DNA from: Cerioporus squamosus
Lineage: Eukaryota; Basidiomycota; Agaricomycetes; Polyporales; Polyporaceae
Assembly: GCA_022592435.1 (NCBI GenBank)
Contig: JABYQS010000021.1
Coordinates: forward strand, 248,001 to 312,000
Length of the DNA stretch: 64,000 bases
Reading direction: 5' to 3'
Positions 22,921 through 33,232 of this stretch are shown piece by piece. The notes under the pieces were generated by a model that did no database searches, was not told the DNA's origin, and saw nothing but the letters and a program-made list of their open reading frames with translations. Within the stretch, counting starts at the first letter, position 1. Every line of letters starts with the position of its first letter. Position numbers and translations under genes: made by a program.

Positions 22921-24218
22921 TCAAGCGTCCTGCATGCGCACAAGAATCTCCCTCAGCACGCGCATCTGGATCTCCGTCAGCTCGCCCTTGTCCCGCATCT
23001 CGCGAAGCCAGCTGTCGCGCCCGTGCATCTTTGCCAGTACGCGGAGGTACGCCGTGTTGACGACCCCCATGGAAGCAAGCAGCTTCACGAGGCGGTCTGC
23101 GTCTGCTCCCGGGAGGTGGTACGGCCGCAGAAAGGAGCGAACACTAGTATTGGCAGTCGTCGAGTTCTCTCCGCTGGTTTGGTCGTGACGACGGGATGTA
23201 GCTTGGGGACCGGCGATCCGAGTGGACGAAGTCGATCCGACACGGGTGGCAAGACTTGATGTTGAGGCGGTCGAGGCGGTCGCCGAGTACGTTGTGTACC
23301 TCCGCAGACGCGAGTACGATGGTGAAGGTGAAGGTGCGCCGCGCTGTCAGCCACGGAGGTTAGGTTGGCAGAACGCGAGGGCACGCGCAAGAGCTTCGTC
23401 TTACTTACCTCGTCGGTACTTCGGTGAAGGGTCCGAGTCGGTCTGGTGGCGACAGTGGCAGCTTCACTCGTGCCGTGGTCCGCCGCGCGGGATTGTCTCT
23501 TGCGTGCGGCACGCTCAGGCAATAGACGGCGTTGGGGAGTGCAATAAGATGCCTCACGATACTCCTGCAGACTAAATAGTCAGCTGCTTCCGTATTGCTG
23601 CATCGTAGGAACTGAGTCATGACATACGGCGTCGTCGTCTTCGCCTAAAGCCTCGCTTCTCCTCCGCTTCGACCCTTGGATGCCGTGGTCTTTCAAGGCT
23701 TTCCGGAGGTAGAACTCCACAGGCCACGCGTCTTCGTAATCCGTGGCGAGGTAAGGCAGTCTTTTGACGACCTGCGTGTGCATATGATTGGTTATAGCAT
23801 GGCACGATAAATCCGACTGAGGTTGAACTCGCCTCTTCCGTGACGCTGCGCATCCTTGCGGGATCCTGCCTGAAGTATGGCAAGTAGCAGTCAACTTCTT
23901 GCGCTCTCCAGACCGCTCGGATCGTGTCCTGTACACAGAGGCGATGCAACTCAGTCAGCGTGGCGCGGTTGGGAATTGTGAGACGCAAGCTGACGAGGAT
24001 TCCACGAAATTTAACCTCTTCGTTCTCGAGTCCCATCATGCTCTGCAAGGACGGCTCCCCACTCCCCGGGTCGTACAGGATGTGAGGTATCCGGGGCGGC
24101 CTTGGGATGCAAACCTCTGTGGCGAAAGCCTTCAGTAGTCTCCAGCAACTCTCGCGAGACAGGCAACGCACCGATGACGCTGGACTCTTCCGTCCCACCT
24201 CTTAGTCGCAGCGTCCAT
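22921..24218 (-). CDS. paralog B of the small unknown family
   Basis: Start at ATG 24218 (MDAATK), with an intron GTGGGA...GGAG of 59 nt joining to LLKAFATEVCIPRPPRIPHI and LYDPGSGEPSLQSMMGL. Further exons give DTIRAVWRAQEVDC...SVTEE, then VVKRLPYLATDYEDAWPVEF with YLRKALKDHG, a linker, and the C-terminal domain: FLRPYHLPGADADRLVKLLA, AYLRVLAKMHGRDSWLREM, GELTEIQMRVLREIL, stop at 22921. The block order and splice sites match paralogs A, C and D. The intron between SVTEE and VVKRLP begins GC instead of GT. No frame break is needed, so this is one of the two intact copies. Function unknown; the conserved D/E-Y-E-D/N-G/A-WP motif and the helical C-terminus are the family's marks. Confidence 0.68.
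23772..23832 (-). other. GC-AG intron in paralog B
   Basis: The junction is fixed by alignment with the paralogs: SVTEE | VVKRLP here, EVKEE | VIRRLP in C, AVKKE | ALKRMP in D. In C and D this intron starts GTGAGT or GTCGGT; here it starts GCGAGT, followed by a 61-nt intron ending CGCAG. GC-AG introns are a known minor class spliced by the major spliceosome. Confidence 0.65.
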
Positions 24219-24937
24219 GATGGTGTGAGGATATGCGAGACCAGAGGAAATCGCTGGCAGGACGATGAGTCCGCACACTGAAAAGTTCTTAAGGTGCAGC
24301 TGCGGCAGCCAGGGTATTCGTCGACAGGGTCTGAGTAGGGACCTCATTAGTAGGCTTCTGAGGTCCCCGTCTATCGCTTGTGGACGTCAAGCTGCCAATA
24401 AGCCAAGTGCCAGTTACCTTCCGCAAAGAAGTCATGCGAAGCCCGCAATTCATTAGCACTGGCAGCCCCATCAACACGGTGTGAGAATCGGCTGAGGAAT
24501 GGTAAGTGAAGGGCGAAGAACATGTTGAGAAGCGCGGAGAGCTGCAGCACGCTATTCACCAGCGAGACAGCGAGACGCCGCGCAACTGTGATCGTGCGGC
24601 GGGCTACGCATCCCAGTGTTGCAACATGCAGTTATACACGATCTCAGGGCCTGGGCTTCTCTATCCGAGAAAGGGGAATACGGCTCATAAACACGCGGTG
24701 GCACGGGCGGCGTGCGTGAGGGATGTAGTTGAAGGGACTGCGAGGAGGGAACAAGATCCACATCGTCCGAGGGTGCAATGCGAACCGGGTCTCGGGGTCA
24801 AGCCGCCCCCTGTGCCAAAAATTCGATAGCGATGAACCATACCTACTTATCGAGGTCATGTCACTTCCGGGAAGACTCCGACTAGGCAGCACTGAAGTTC
24901 CCTCTTCAGACGTCTCGATGCTACGGCATTTACATCT

Positions 24938-25970
24938 TCAGTCCCATGCGACCTTGTGCAAAAGCTCTTGCATGACGCGAACTTAAATCTCGCTTAGCTC
25001 GCCTTTCTGGTGCATCTCATCCAACCAGCCATCCCGCGAGTGCATCCTTGCGAAGACTCGCAGGTACGCGAGGTCCTTGATACCGAATGATGCGAATAGC
25101 TGTACGATGCGTCGTGCATCTGTGTGCGGGATGGACGCACCGACGAGCAGTTTGTATATCTCCCCGGCCATGGTGCCACGAGAAGAGAGCATATTCTCCT
25201 AGCGCGCTTGTCAGCATTTAACTGTGACGAGATCTGCAACGTTGAGAAATACCGTGCCGGAAGCCGAGCATGATTGGCTTCGTTCCTCGTCGTGAAGATC
25301 TGACCCGCCAGCGTTGGGGCCGCTGAAGTGTTCTGTCGCTGCGGTTGTTGCACTGACAGTCGCCACGTGCTCTTGAATGTAACGTTTGGTTCCCGTTGGC
25401 TGTCTGTACGTATGTCAGTCTGCCTACACCGTGGACGTCAGCGTAACAACGTGGTATACCTTGTAATGTTCCCGTCTGACGTATCGGAACGCCCTCTTAA
25501 GGTAAAATGTTATAGGCCAAGCGTCCTCGTAATCCTCGTAGAGATTCGGGAGCCGTCTAATGACCTGACAGTAGTGACCAGTGCATCAGCGATGTCCAAC
25601 GAGCACAGATGTCACGATATGGGCCAATGCTGCAGCTCCCCACATTCGACCAGTACTCACCTCCTCCTTCACCTCACTCAGCAAAGTAGGATCTTGCAGA
25701 GCGTACGCCACCCTGTGGGTTGACTCCGTACTCCCGCCAGACTGTCCTGATAGTGCACTGTCGGGTGCACGTGTGAATAACGTCGCGCCGTGCTCGAGTC
25801 AAGCGAGATTCACGAACGAGGATCCGCTTGAAGCTCTTCAACGAGCCCTGAAGACCCATCTGGTGTTGCAGCGTGATATAGCCGTCTCCGATTTCGTAGA
25901 TCTTGTGCGGAATGCGCGAAGGGGTGCGTATGAATTCTATTAGCACAAATGTGTCCTCAGCCGCATCTCT
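24938..25970 (-). pseudogene. paralog C of the small unknown family, decayed
   Basis: The blocks of the family are all present: DAAEDTFVLIEFIRTPSRIP, HKIYEIGDGYITLQHQMGL, TIRTVWREYGVN, LQDPTLLSEVKEE, LPNLYEDYEDAWPITFYLK, and the C-terminal domain with FGIKDLAYLRVFARMHSRDG. Three lesions are seen against A, B and D. The aligned start codon is AGA (25968-25970) and no upstream in-frame ATG precedes a stop. One extra base at the run CCC 25711-25713 breaks the frame after YGVNPQ. The conserved Gln codon in ELSEIQ is TAA (24983-24985), cutting off the last 15 residues, which are still readable downstream to 24938. The frame break could be a base error, but the lost start and the stop together argue for a pseudogene. 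Confidence 0.65.
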
Positions 25971-26326
25971 GGCAGGTGATATCCTCCAACTTTCTCAACG
26001 TACCTATGCTAGCATTGTTCCTGTCCATAGTCACGGCGAGTTTTGGACGATATTATGGTCCCCGGAGAGATTTTGGGAGCAGCTGCTTTGTCGTTTCAAC
26101 TTGGGGACTCGAGCTGGAGCTAGGTCCTCACGAACGACATGCCAGTGCGATCGGAAGACGTGCATTCTATGCTTCTTTTATGATTGACGGAGCAGTATTG
26201 AAGTCTTCACAGCGGGGCCTCAAGACCCTGACTACCTATTATCGGCTTACCTCCTAAACTCAACTGGACAAACATACGAGATTCTGTGACGACGCACCTC
26301 CGCATTCTACTTCGGCACACCCTCTG

Positions 26327-27508
26327 CTAATCCATCACTCGACTCAGCATCTCCCGTACCACAAGCATCTGAATCTCACTCAACTGACCCTTCGCGCGAA
26401 GATCTTCCAACCAGTAGTCGCGCGATTGCAATCCTCCGAGGACACGCAGATAAGCCACGTTCACGATCCCGTGGGATGCAAACACTGCGGAGAGGCGTTC
26501 GGCGTCGGCCCGGGGAAGGCGGAACGACAGCAGCAGGTCGAGAAGAGGCTGCGAATCGAGGGGCCGTGAAGACGTCGTAGCTTGCGTCACGGACACCGCC
26601 GTGGGGCTCGTCGAGGGTGATGCGGAGCTGCTGCTGGAAGTTGTCGCAGAGACAGACCGAGCGAACGTCGGGCCACAGCTCTGATGCCACAAAATGATGT
26701 CTGAGTGTGAGCCAAGGCAGACGATATGCTTTCAGCTGCGTGCAGAAGACATACCGTGACGCCGCAGGTGATCCGATTGGTTGGATCTATCGCATGCAAG
26801 ATGTTCGATCCACCGTTGACTGGGCAAGGACTCGCAGTTGCTGTAGAAGATTCTCGACAAACTGAGATCGGCCCAACTGGACGAGGCTGAAGAAGAGCCG
26901 TGAGTCAAACGTAGCTCGACACAAGACATATAATCCGAACCGTACCTCGACACGTTTCTTCCCCTTCCTCGAGTGGCCGCCTTTGAGGGATCTCTTGAGA
27001 TAGAACGTGACTGGCCAACCGTTCTCGTACTGAATGCGAAGGAACGGCATCCTCTTGAGTGCCTATGGCAGATCTCACGCCGTCAGCAAGCAACATGGCA
27101 ATCGATGGATCAGACACGTTTCCCAGACTAACACCGACCTCTTTCTTGACGGCCCGCATCAAAGCCTTGTCCTGCGACCCGTACGGAGCCCGGATATCTA
27201 CTCCCAGGTCCCTCCAGACCTCTCGTATAACGCTCTATAGCCGTACTCTATCAGTTCATATCGTGGATGGGTGGTCGCTAGTACTTACAAGGATCGCCCT
27301 GAAGTGGTCTGGAGCATACTGCAGACCCATCTCGCATTGTAGACTGGGTTTCCCGTCGCCGGCGTCGTACAGTCTCCCGGGATTTGCAGGCGGGGTTTCG
27401 ATATAATCGACTGGTGGCGTCAGACCGTCAGGCCGTCATCTGTCAGCGAGGAGGTTGGAAGCTCGGCGACCCGAACGTACCCAGCTCCAGGAACTCATCG
27501 GCATCCAT
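26327..27508 (-). CDS. paralog D of the small unknown family
   Basis: Start at ATG 27508 (MDADEFLEL). An intron (GTACGT...CACCAG) joins to VDYIETPPANPGRLYDAGDG, then KPSLQCEMGL and DHFRAIL. The next exons are SVIREVWRDLGVDI...RAVKKE and ALKRMPFLRIQYENGWPVTF with YLKRSLKGG. A less certain middle exon leads to a Ser/Thr-rich linker (SATTSSSSSASPSTSPTAV). The C-terminal domain follows: LLSFRLPRADAERLSAVFAS, VNVAYLRVLGGLQSRDYW, LSEIQMLVVREMLSRVMD, stop at 26327. No start, stop or frame problem in the blocks that can be aligned, so it appears intact apart from the uncertain middle exon. It lies directly upstream of paralog C on the same strand, consistent with tandem duplication. Function unknown. 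Confidence 0.66.
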
Positions 27509-28420
27509 GATAAGTACCTTTGAGTACTGATAGAGAGCAGAGTGCCTGTTAAAAATGAGGGATGAGGATAGAACACGACTCACGGTGGGCGATGTCCTAG
27601 TCATGAGCGACCCTGCTGGCAGCTGCCAACGACCCTGACTTCCCCTTCACAATAGGGGACTGAAGATGGGCGATATATTCCATGCCAGTATTATTAGCAG
27701 CCCTTGCGAGTAGGGGCCTATTGCTGGAGTATCTAGGGGACTCATAAGCAAAGCAAGCTGAATGTGTTGACCAGCACTGACAAAAAAACCGTCCTTACCA
27801 GTGACGACGTCGTCGCTGTCGGCTGCTGTTGGTCACTGGTCAATATCACGGGCGTCAGAGTAGCCTGATTTGGCGGTACAAGCGCCCATGTTTCCCTCAG
27901 GTGCGAGTCCCCGGCTCCATTATAATCCTGACGAGCACCTGGAGAGGGCAAGAAGGGCCAAGAGGATCCGGAAAAGGTGAGTATTTGTTCCATGGCAGTC
28001 CTTTCGTTCGTCTATGTAAAGGTATGTCGCCCACCCAGTTAACGGACTCGGAGCGCATAGGCTCGAATTCGCTGACGGTTAGGGCGGTCCTAAAAGGCAC
28101 TGACCAGAAGGAGACAGATTTGTTCCTCCTCCTTCGAACGAAGGGGATCGAAATCACCATAACCAATTTGCAAGACCCAGGCTGGTCAAGCGCGCGCGCC
28201 GCTCGACATCCTTAAGGTCGCACGGTGCGAGCGTCCTCTCGAGTCCCAGTGTCATGCTCTCATCGATCTTGGTCCTTGAAGTTCACCTCCACCATCGTGT
28301 CCATATTGTGCCGCATCCTGGCCTACTGTGGACCTGCCAAGGAACTCCGTAAGCATGCAACACAGGATCTACTATCGTATACGTCTCGGAGTGCTCACTG
28401 TTTACACACCAGAGCACCTG
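27509..28420. other. intergenic, no supported gene
   Basis: Upstream of paralog D and of the F-box gene. Short chance frames only; no repeat or RNA recognised. Confidence 0.4.
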
Positions 28421-28570
28421 AATCGTCGAGACCGCATAAGAGCTCAGTCGCTTCAGGTTGCTGCGTGTTCACCTCCAGTAAGTGTCGCTCCATCACATTC
28501 GAGGAGATGCTCAAGTTCTTGTATCCAGGTCGTGTCTTGATCGAGTTGTGCAGAACATGACTCCCTACTA

Positions 28571-29889
28571 CTCCCCGCGGAAGTAACAGACTCCATCTTC
28601 GGATCTGTGTCAGTGTGGGAAAAGAGCACTCTCTGCAGCTGTTCGCTAGTCTGCCATGCTTGGCTCCCAGCGAGCAGGCACAGGCTGTTTGCGGACATCG
28701 TCCTTCGGTCGGATGAGATGAGGCCATACCTGACTGCGACGCGCGTTGTTGATATAACCTCTTTTCCCCAGATCGGACAAAGGGAGTATGCCCTGCAACT
28801 CCGGGAGTATTGTATGCCGCACTGCCCCTTCCTTTACACCTTCTGTGGCTCGCTCCCCTACCTTGAGAAGTTATACCTCCGATATGTCGGCTTACATCGC
28901 TCGGTGGACAAACTGCTATTCTTCTCACTATCCAACCTTAGATATCTATACCTCCAAAACTGCAGCTTCCCCTCTTTCAACGCCCTCCGCCGTACCATCA
29001 TTGCACTACGGGCTCTCGAAGAACTCGATATCTGGGATATCGCGGCGCCACATATGGGGCAACCTTGGGTATTGAGCTCGAGTGACTCCGCGGGCCCGCA
29101 CCTCCGCATGTTCAAATATTTCACCAACGCTGAACACGTCCCAGGAGACCTCTTGGACGTTTTCATGCATTGGTTATCTAAGACTCCTTCTCCTGCCACG
29201 CAGATGAAGGAGCTTAATCTCCGCTTCAGGATGCCGCGGGAATCGTCTGTACCCATCGGTGAGTCTACCAGTCTGCGAACAATGACAATCCCGCATCTTT
29301 CTGTTAGTTTCCCCGTTTGGGCCAGGAGTTATGCTGTTCTTGCAAAGTGCGGCGACGTCTTCCGTGACTTCACTCACGAGGGAGATCGTGCAGGACGGTG
29401 ATTTCCGATTCACTGCTGTCGGATCTGACCGACCCATAGGCTACAGCCCCATTTCGTACTTCACGAACCTGTCCAGCCTCACTCTGGCTAGTACGCTCAG
29501 CCCACCGGGACAATTCGCCGTCTCCGCATGGGGTTGACGTCTGCTCGATGCTGAACAACTTGCGATCCCCACTCCGTTATCTCCGGTTTGAGGATGTACT
29601 GTACCACGAGCCTCAAAGCCCTTGCCCGGCTCACTCTGAGCGCTGCTTTTGCCTGGGTCCGGGCGGGGGGATAGCGGAACTCGATGTCGTTCTCTCCAAG
29701 GACATCTTCAAGGACCTAATTCAAGTCGACTTCCATCTGCGACGGTGCCAGGCCTATGACCTGCCATATTCACCACCGGGCGGGGGTCCGCGCCCTCGGC
29801 TCAGTCGTAGCGAGCTCCTGGACAAGGCAAAAGAGTCGCTCCCGCAGCTCTGTGCTAGACGCACAGTCATGTTTGAGGAATGTTGGTGA
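28571..29889 (+). CDS. F-box protein with leucine-rich region (start uncertain, one frame break)
   Basis: The F-box is clear: LPAEVTDSIFGSVSVWEKST, then LCSCSLVCHAWLPASRHRLF and ADIVLRSDE. The first residues come just after an in-frame stop, so an upstream exon must carry the start; a donor at about 28475 (CCA|GTAAGT) with acceptor GTGCAG at about 28554 would fit. Leu/Tyr-rich segments (LPYLEKLYLRYVGL, LSNLRYLYLQNCSFPS, LEELDIWDIA) resemble irregular leucine-rich repeats. An intron (GTGAGT...TGTTAG) follows at 29259-29307. The frame then needs one base removed at GGG 29507-29509 to run on into MLNNLRSPLRYLRFEDVLY and the stop at 29889. F-box proteins tether substrates to SCF ubiquitin ligases; the LRR part would choose the target. 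This type is hugely expanded in Agaricomycetes and no target is known. Confidence 0.7.
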
Positions 29890-30955
29890 GCGATGCTCAA
29901 ACGAAGTGCTGCAGTGGTAGTATCTGAACACAATATGCTGACCCTTACGCTGGTGGCACGCGTTGGTAGGCCTTTCCGCCAACCCGCGTTCTGTGATCCC
30001 GCCACGGCAAATGCGGGAGGCGCGGATGCTCGGGAGGAACACCTTCCCTTGGAGCTGCCCCTCGGAAGTGGGTTGGCGTCGGACCCGGTTGACTCGGCAT
30101 TCGCGTGACGAGTTGGACTCTACACGGCTGTCGTCTGCGAACATATGAGATTCTGACAGGATGGATGAGTATCACGTCCGCGTCTCCTATCCTTCCATGA
30201 TAGCGACACCTTAAGCTGCGAGCGTGGGCGTCCTCGGGCCCTCAAGCACACCCAACAAGCCGTCGCTGAGCCTCAAAGTGGACTCGGAGGCACTCTATAT
30301 TTACAAGACACTCGACAAGGGTCGAGACAGCATATCCAGGCGCAGCATGCAGTCAGTGGACGGACCGACACGCACACAGGCCTCTTGGTCTAACTAAGTA
30401 CTCAAACGGCGAGCGAAGAAGCATCGATCGAAACGTCCAAATTCCGTACGAACATATGCATACGAAAGTAAAAGGCGATGAATATATAATATGCGCAATC
30501 AGGCGAGAGGTATGGTAGGAGATGAGATATGTAACAACATGCGTGCGTACGTGCGTGCGATGCGTATGCGGGATGCGGGATGCGATGGAAGGATGCGGGC
30601 GGGTCAACATGTGCATTGTGGCGCGGGGCGCGGGGCGATTTAGGTGGAGAAAAAATTGTATATGGTGGGATACGATACTTATGATGCTGCAGATAGGAAT
30701 GTGAGTATGGGAACGTGGACGGAGAAGCAGGATATGAAGTGGGGGCGAGGGCAAATAGGATATCCGGATAAACAATGGCATGAATGGACGCGTCTTCGCG
30801 CAGGAAGTGTACAGGGGGAACTGCAGGCAACACTCACAAGCACGCACGTCTCCTGTCTACGATGATGATCGTCTCCTGCTAATACTCGGCCCAATGAGCA
30901 CCCCAGCACCAGCACCCGGTCCAGCAGAGCCATATTTGCGCGCGCCCGCGCGTCC
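29890..30955. other. intergenic, simple-sequence rich
   Basis: 3' side of two converging genes. From about 30535 to 30605 it is built of GTGCGTGC/GGATGCGG-like words. Minus-strand frames at 30833-30353 are low-complexity shadows of this. Confidence 0.4.
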
Positions 30956-33232
30956 TTAGGACGCGCGGATGTTCTCCAGGGTGAGCAGCGGCGAGTCGCC
31001 GGGGGTGGTGGCAGCGCTCAGGACCGGGGTCCTGTCAGCTTTTGACGCACAGAGGCTCTCGAGCTTTGCGATGAGCTCTGGACTAGCGTCGGAGAGCGCG
31101 ACATCGGTGGCAGCCCCTGAGGGTGCCGCCGAGTCAGCTCCAGGGAGAGGCTCCAGCTCGAATGGGCTCGGCGGAGCGAGCGCTGGACTGGGCAGCGCCT
31201 CGAGGATGAGTTTCCTCTGGAGTGCACGGCTCATCGACAGCGGGGTCGCAGGCAGGGATGACTCCCCTGCAAGCGTGCTCGCAAGCGCGGACGGAGGGGG
31301 CAAAGAGGGGAGCACAGGAGGTGGTGAAATCGCGTCACGCTCGATGGATGCAGGAAGCACGGGGGTCTCCGCCTCCTCGCATAGTGCCGCTGGTTCTGAG
31401 GCAGACGCGAGGGCGTCCAACGGGAGCAGAGGCTGAGACTGCGATGGAGGAGACGGGAAGAGGACAGATAGTGGTGGTGTCTGGCCAGGTCCGCTCGAGT
31501 TCGCGGCAACGACATGGGCGGAGATATGCACTGACATGGATGTGTCGATAGCGGCAACAGGAGGGAAGTAGGAACCAGGATCGGAATCCTGATGTATGCG
31601 CGGGTAATACCCAGGAGGTAGAAGCTCGGCGTCCATCTTGAGGTCGGCCAAGTCGCTCTCCGCGTCATCGCATGGAGGAGACGATGGCAAGGAGCTGCCC
31701 ATCGTACTCGTACTCGGAGCGTCGCTCTCGGCATCAGTGTCGGTATACGTGTCGGTCTCCGTGTCAGTGTCGGACTCGACGGCTCTCTGGAAGGCGGATA
31801 GGATAGGCAGCGGGAGGGCCGGAGATGGAGGCGACATGGGGGAAGACGAAGAAGCGTCCGAGCTACTGCTCGTCGAGGGTGTCAGAGACGTCTGGTGGGT
31901 GAGGGGGCGTACAGAGGTGAGGTGGTCAGCGTCTGGGCTCTGATCAGCACGACTGACGGATGACGAGGGTGATGACGACGGGGCGCTGGTGGACGTTCCC
32001 ACCTCACCGTCGTCGTCAGTCCGCTTAGGCGCACTCACGTCTTCTGTCGACAGTGATGGCTCGGGTTCCGGCACCGCGTTCACGGGAAGGAACGTCATAT
32101 TAAGCTTTCGTCTTGGAGGTATAGGCGCGCTCGGCATTGCGGAGGGTGAGGGTATGGGTGGCGGATCCTGCACGGGCAACAAGGGCAAGAAGGCGAAACC
32201 CTGCCTTCGAAGCGAGTTCGAAGGAGATGGTGGAGAAACCGACGGTGAGATGACAGGTTCTATGCGCAGTTCCGGCGGGTCGCGTGACTGAATAGTCGGC
32301 CGGGTCTCCGGGGAGGCGGTAGGAGTGGGAGTCTGGGGATGCAGCTCCGGAGGTGCAGAAGGGGGAACAGGCTCGGTGGGAGACTGTGGCAGGAGAGGGA
32401 GGAGGCGGATGGGAACGGCGTCGAGGTAGGGAAGAATCTGCGGGTCGACGTCTGCCGGCTCGGAGCGATTCTTCCACTTGGATGGGGTATGGGACGCCGT
32501 GGATGCGAATCTGGAGACGGGGAACGGGGGCTTGGAGGACGAGGGGGCGGAGGTCGTGAACGGCTGGCGCGGGGGCGGGGGCGGCGGGGTGTACGGGAGG
32601 GTCACACGGAGCTGCTTGAGCTCGAGGACGTCTCTGGAGGCAGGGCGAGAAAGGCGGTCAGCGCCGAGTCAGCTGGAGGCTATAAATCCAGGCGTATGGC
32701 AGGCGTCGGTGGCAACGGGGATGTCGGCCCCAGCGGCGGTCACTCGGCCGCGCAATGTGGCGGGATGAGCCTTCCAGCGACCGCCCCGGCCGTCATCCAT
32801 GACGTCTCGGCCCATAAATGGCACCGGCCCGCCAGGCGCGCCCACATGGCATCCCATCACTGTCCGGAGCACCGCGCCTCCGTCTTCAGCCTGAACTCGA
32901 CAGCGCACACGCGCGGGACGGCGGCGGACAACGAGCAGCGCATGTACTCACTGGTATGTCAACTTCGGGGTCATCGCAGCGGGCGTCCGGTCCCACTCGT
33001 CCACGAAGAACACCTGCTCCAGCTCATCGTCCGAGCAGAACGAAACCGTCTTCCTGCAGCAGCTACTGCCCATCGAAGACCCGCTGTCGCTCGTCATCGA
33101 CTCCGAGGGCGACGTGCGCCCCGAGTCGCATGGGCTGGGTGCCGCACTGAGGTCTGGCGTGATCGGCGGGGTGATCTTCAGGCAGCTCTTGGGGCGTGCT
33201 CGCGTGCGCATCGGCAGGGGCTCGTCCGACAT
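30956..33232 (-). CDS. Ser/Pro-rich protein with candidate PP1-docking motif
   Basis: Exon 1 (33232-32952) starts MSDEPLPMRTRARPKSCLKI and holds RKTVSFCSDDELEQVFFVDE followed by WDRTPAAM. The core KTVSF fits the RVxF consensus by which regulatory subunits bind protein phosphatase 1, and the acidic stretch followed by WDRTP resembles yeast PP1-targeting proteins of the Reg1/Gac1 sort (weak similarity). A 318-nt intron (GTGAGT...CTCCAG) joins to DVLELKQLRVTLPYTPPPPP. The second exon (32633-30956) is long, Ser/Pro/Thr-rich and probably disordered, with a DTDTETDTYTDTDAESD run and GYYPRI and SPLLTLENI near the end. About 650 residues. Likely a cytosolic or nuclear phosphatase regulator, but the motif alone is thin evidence. 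Intact. Confidence 0.62.

Noticed and set aside
30353..30847. 164-codon minus-strand frame
   Set aside because: Overlaps simple-sequence 3' DNA; rich in His, Ile, Ser and Tyr with no codon bias.
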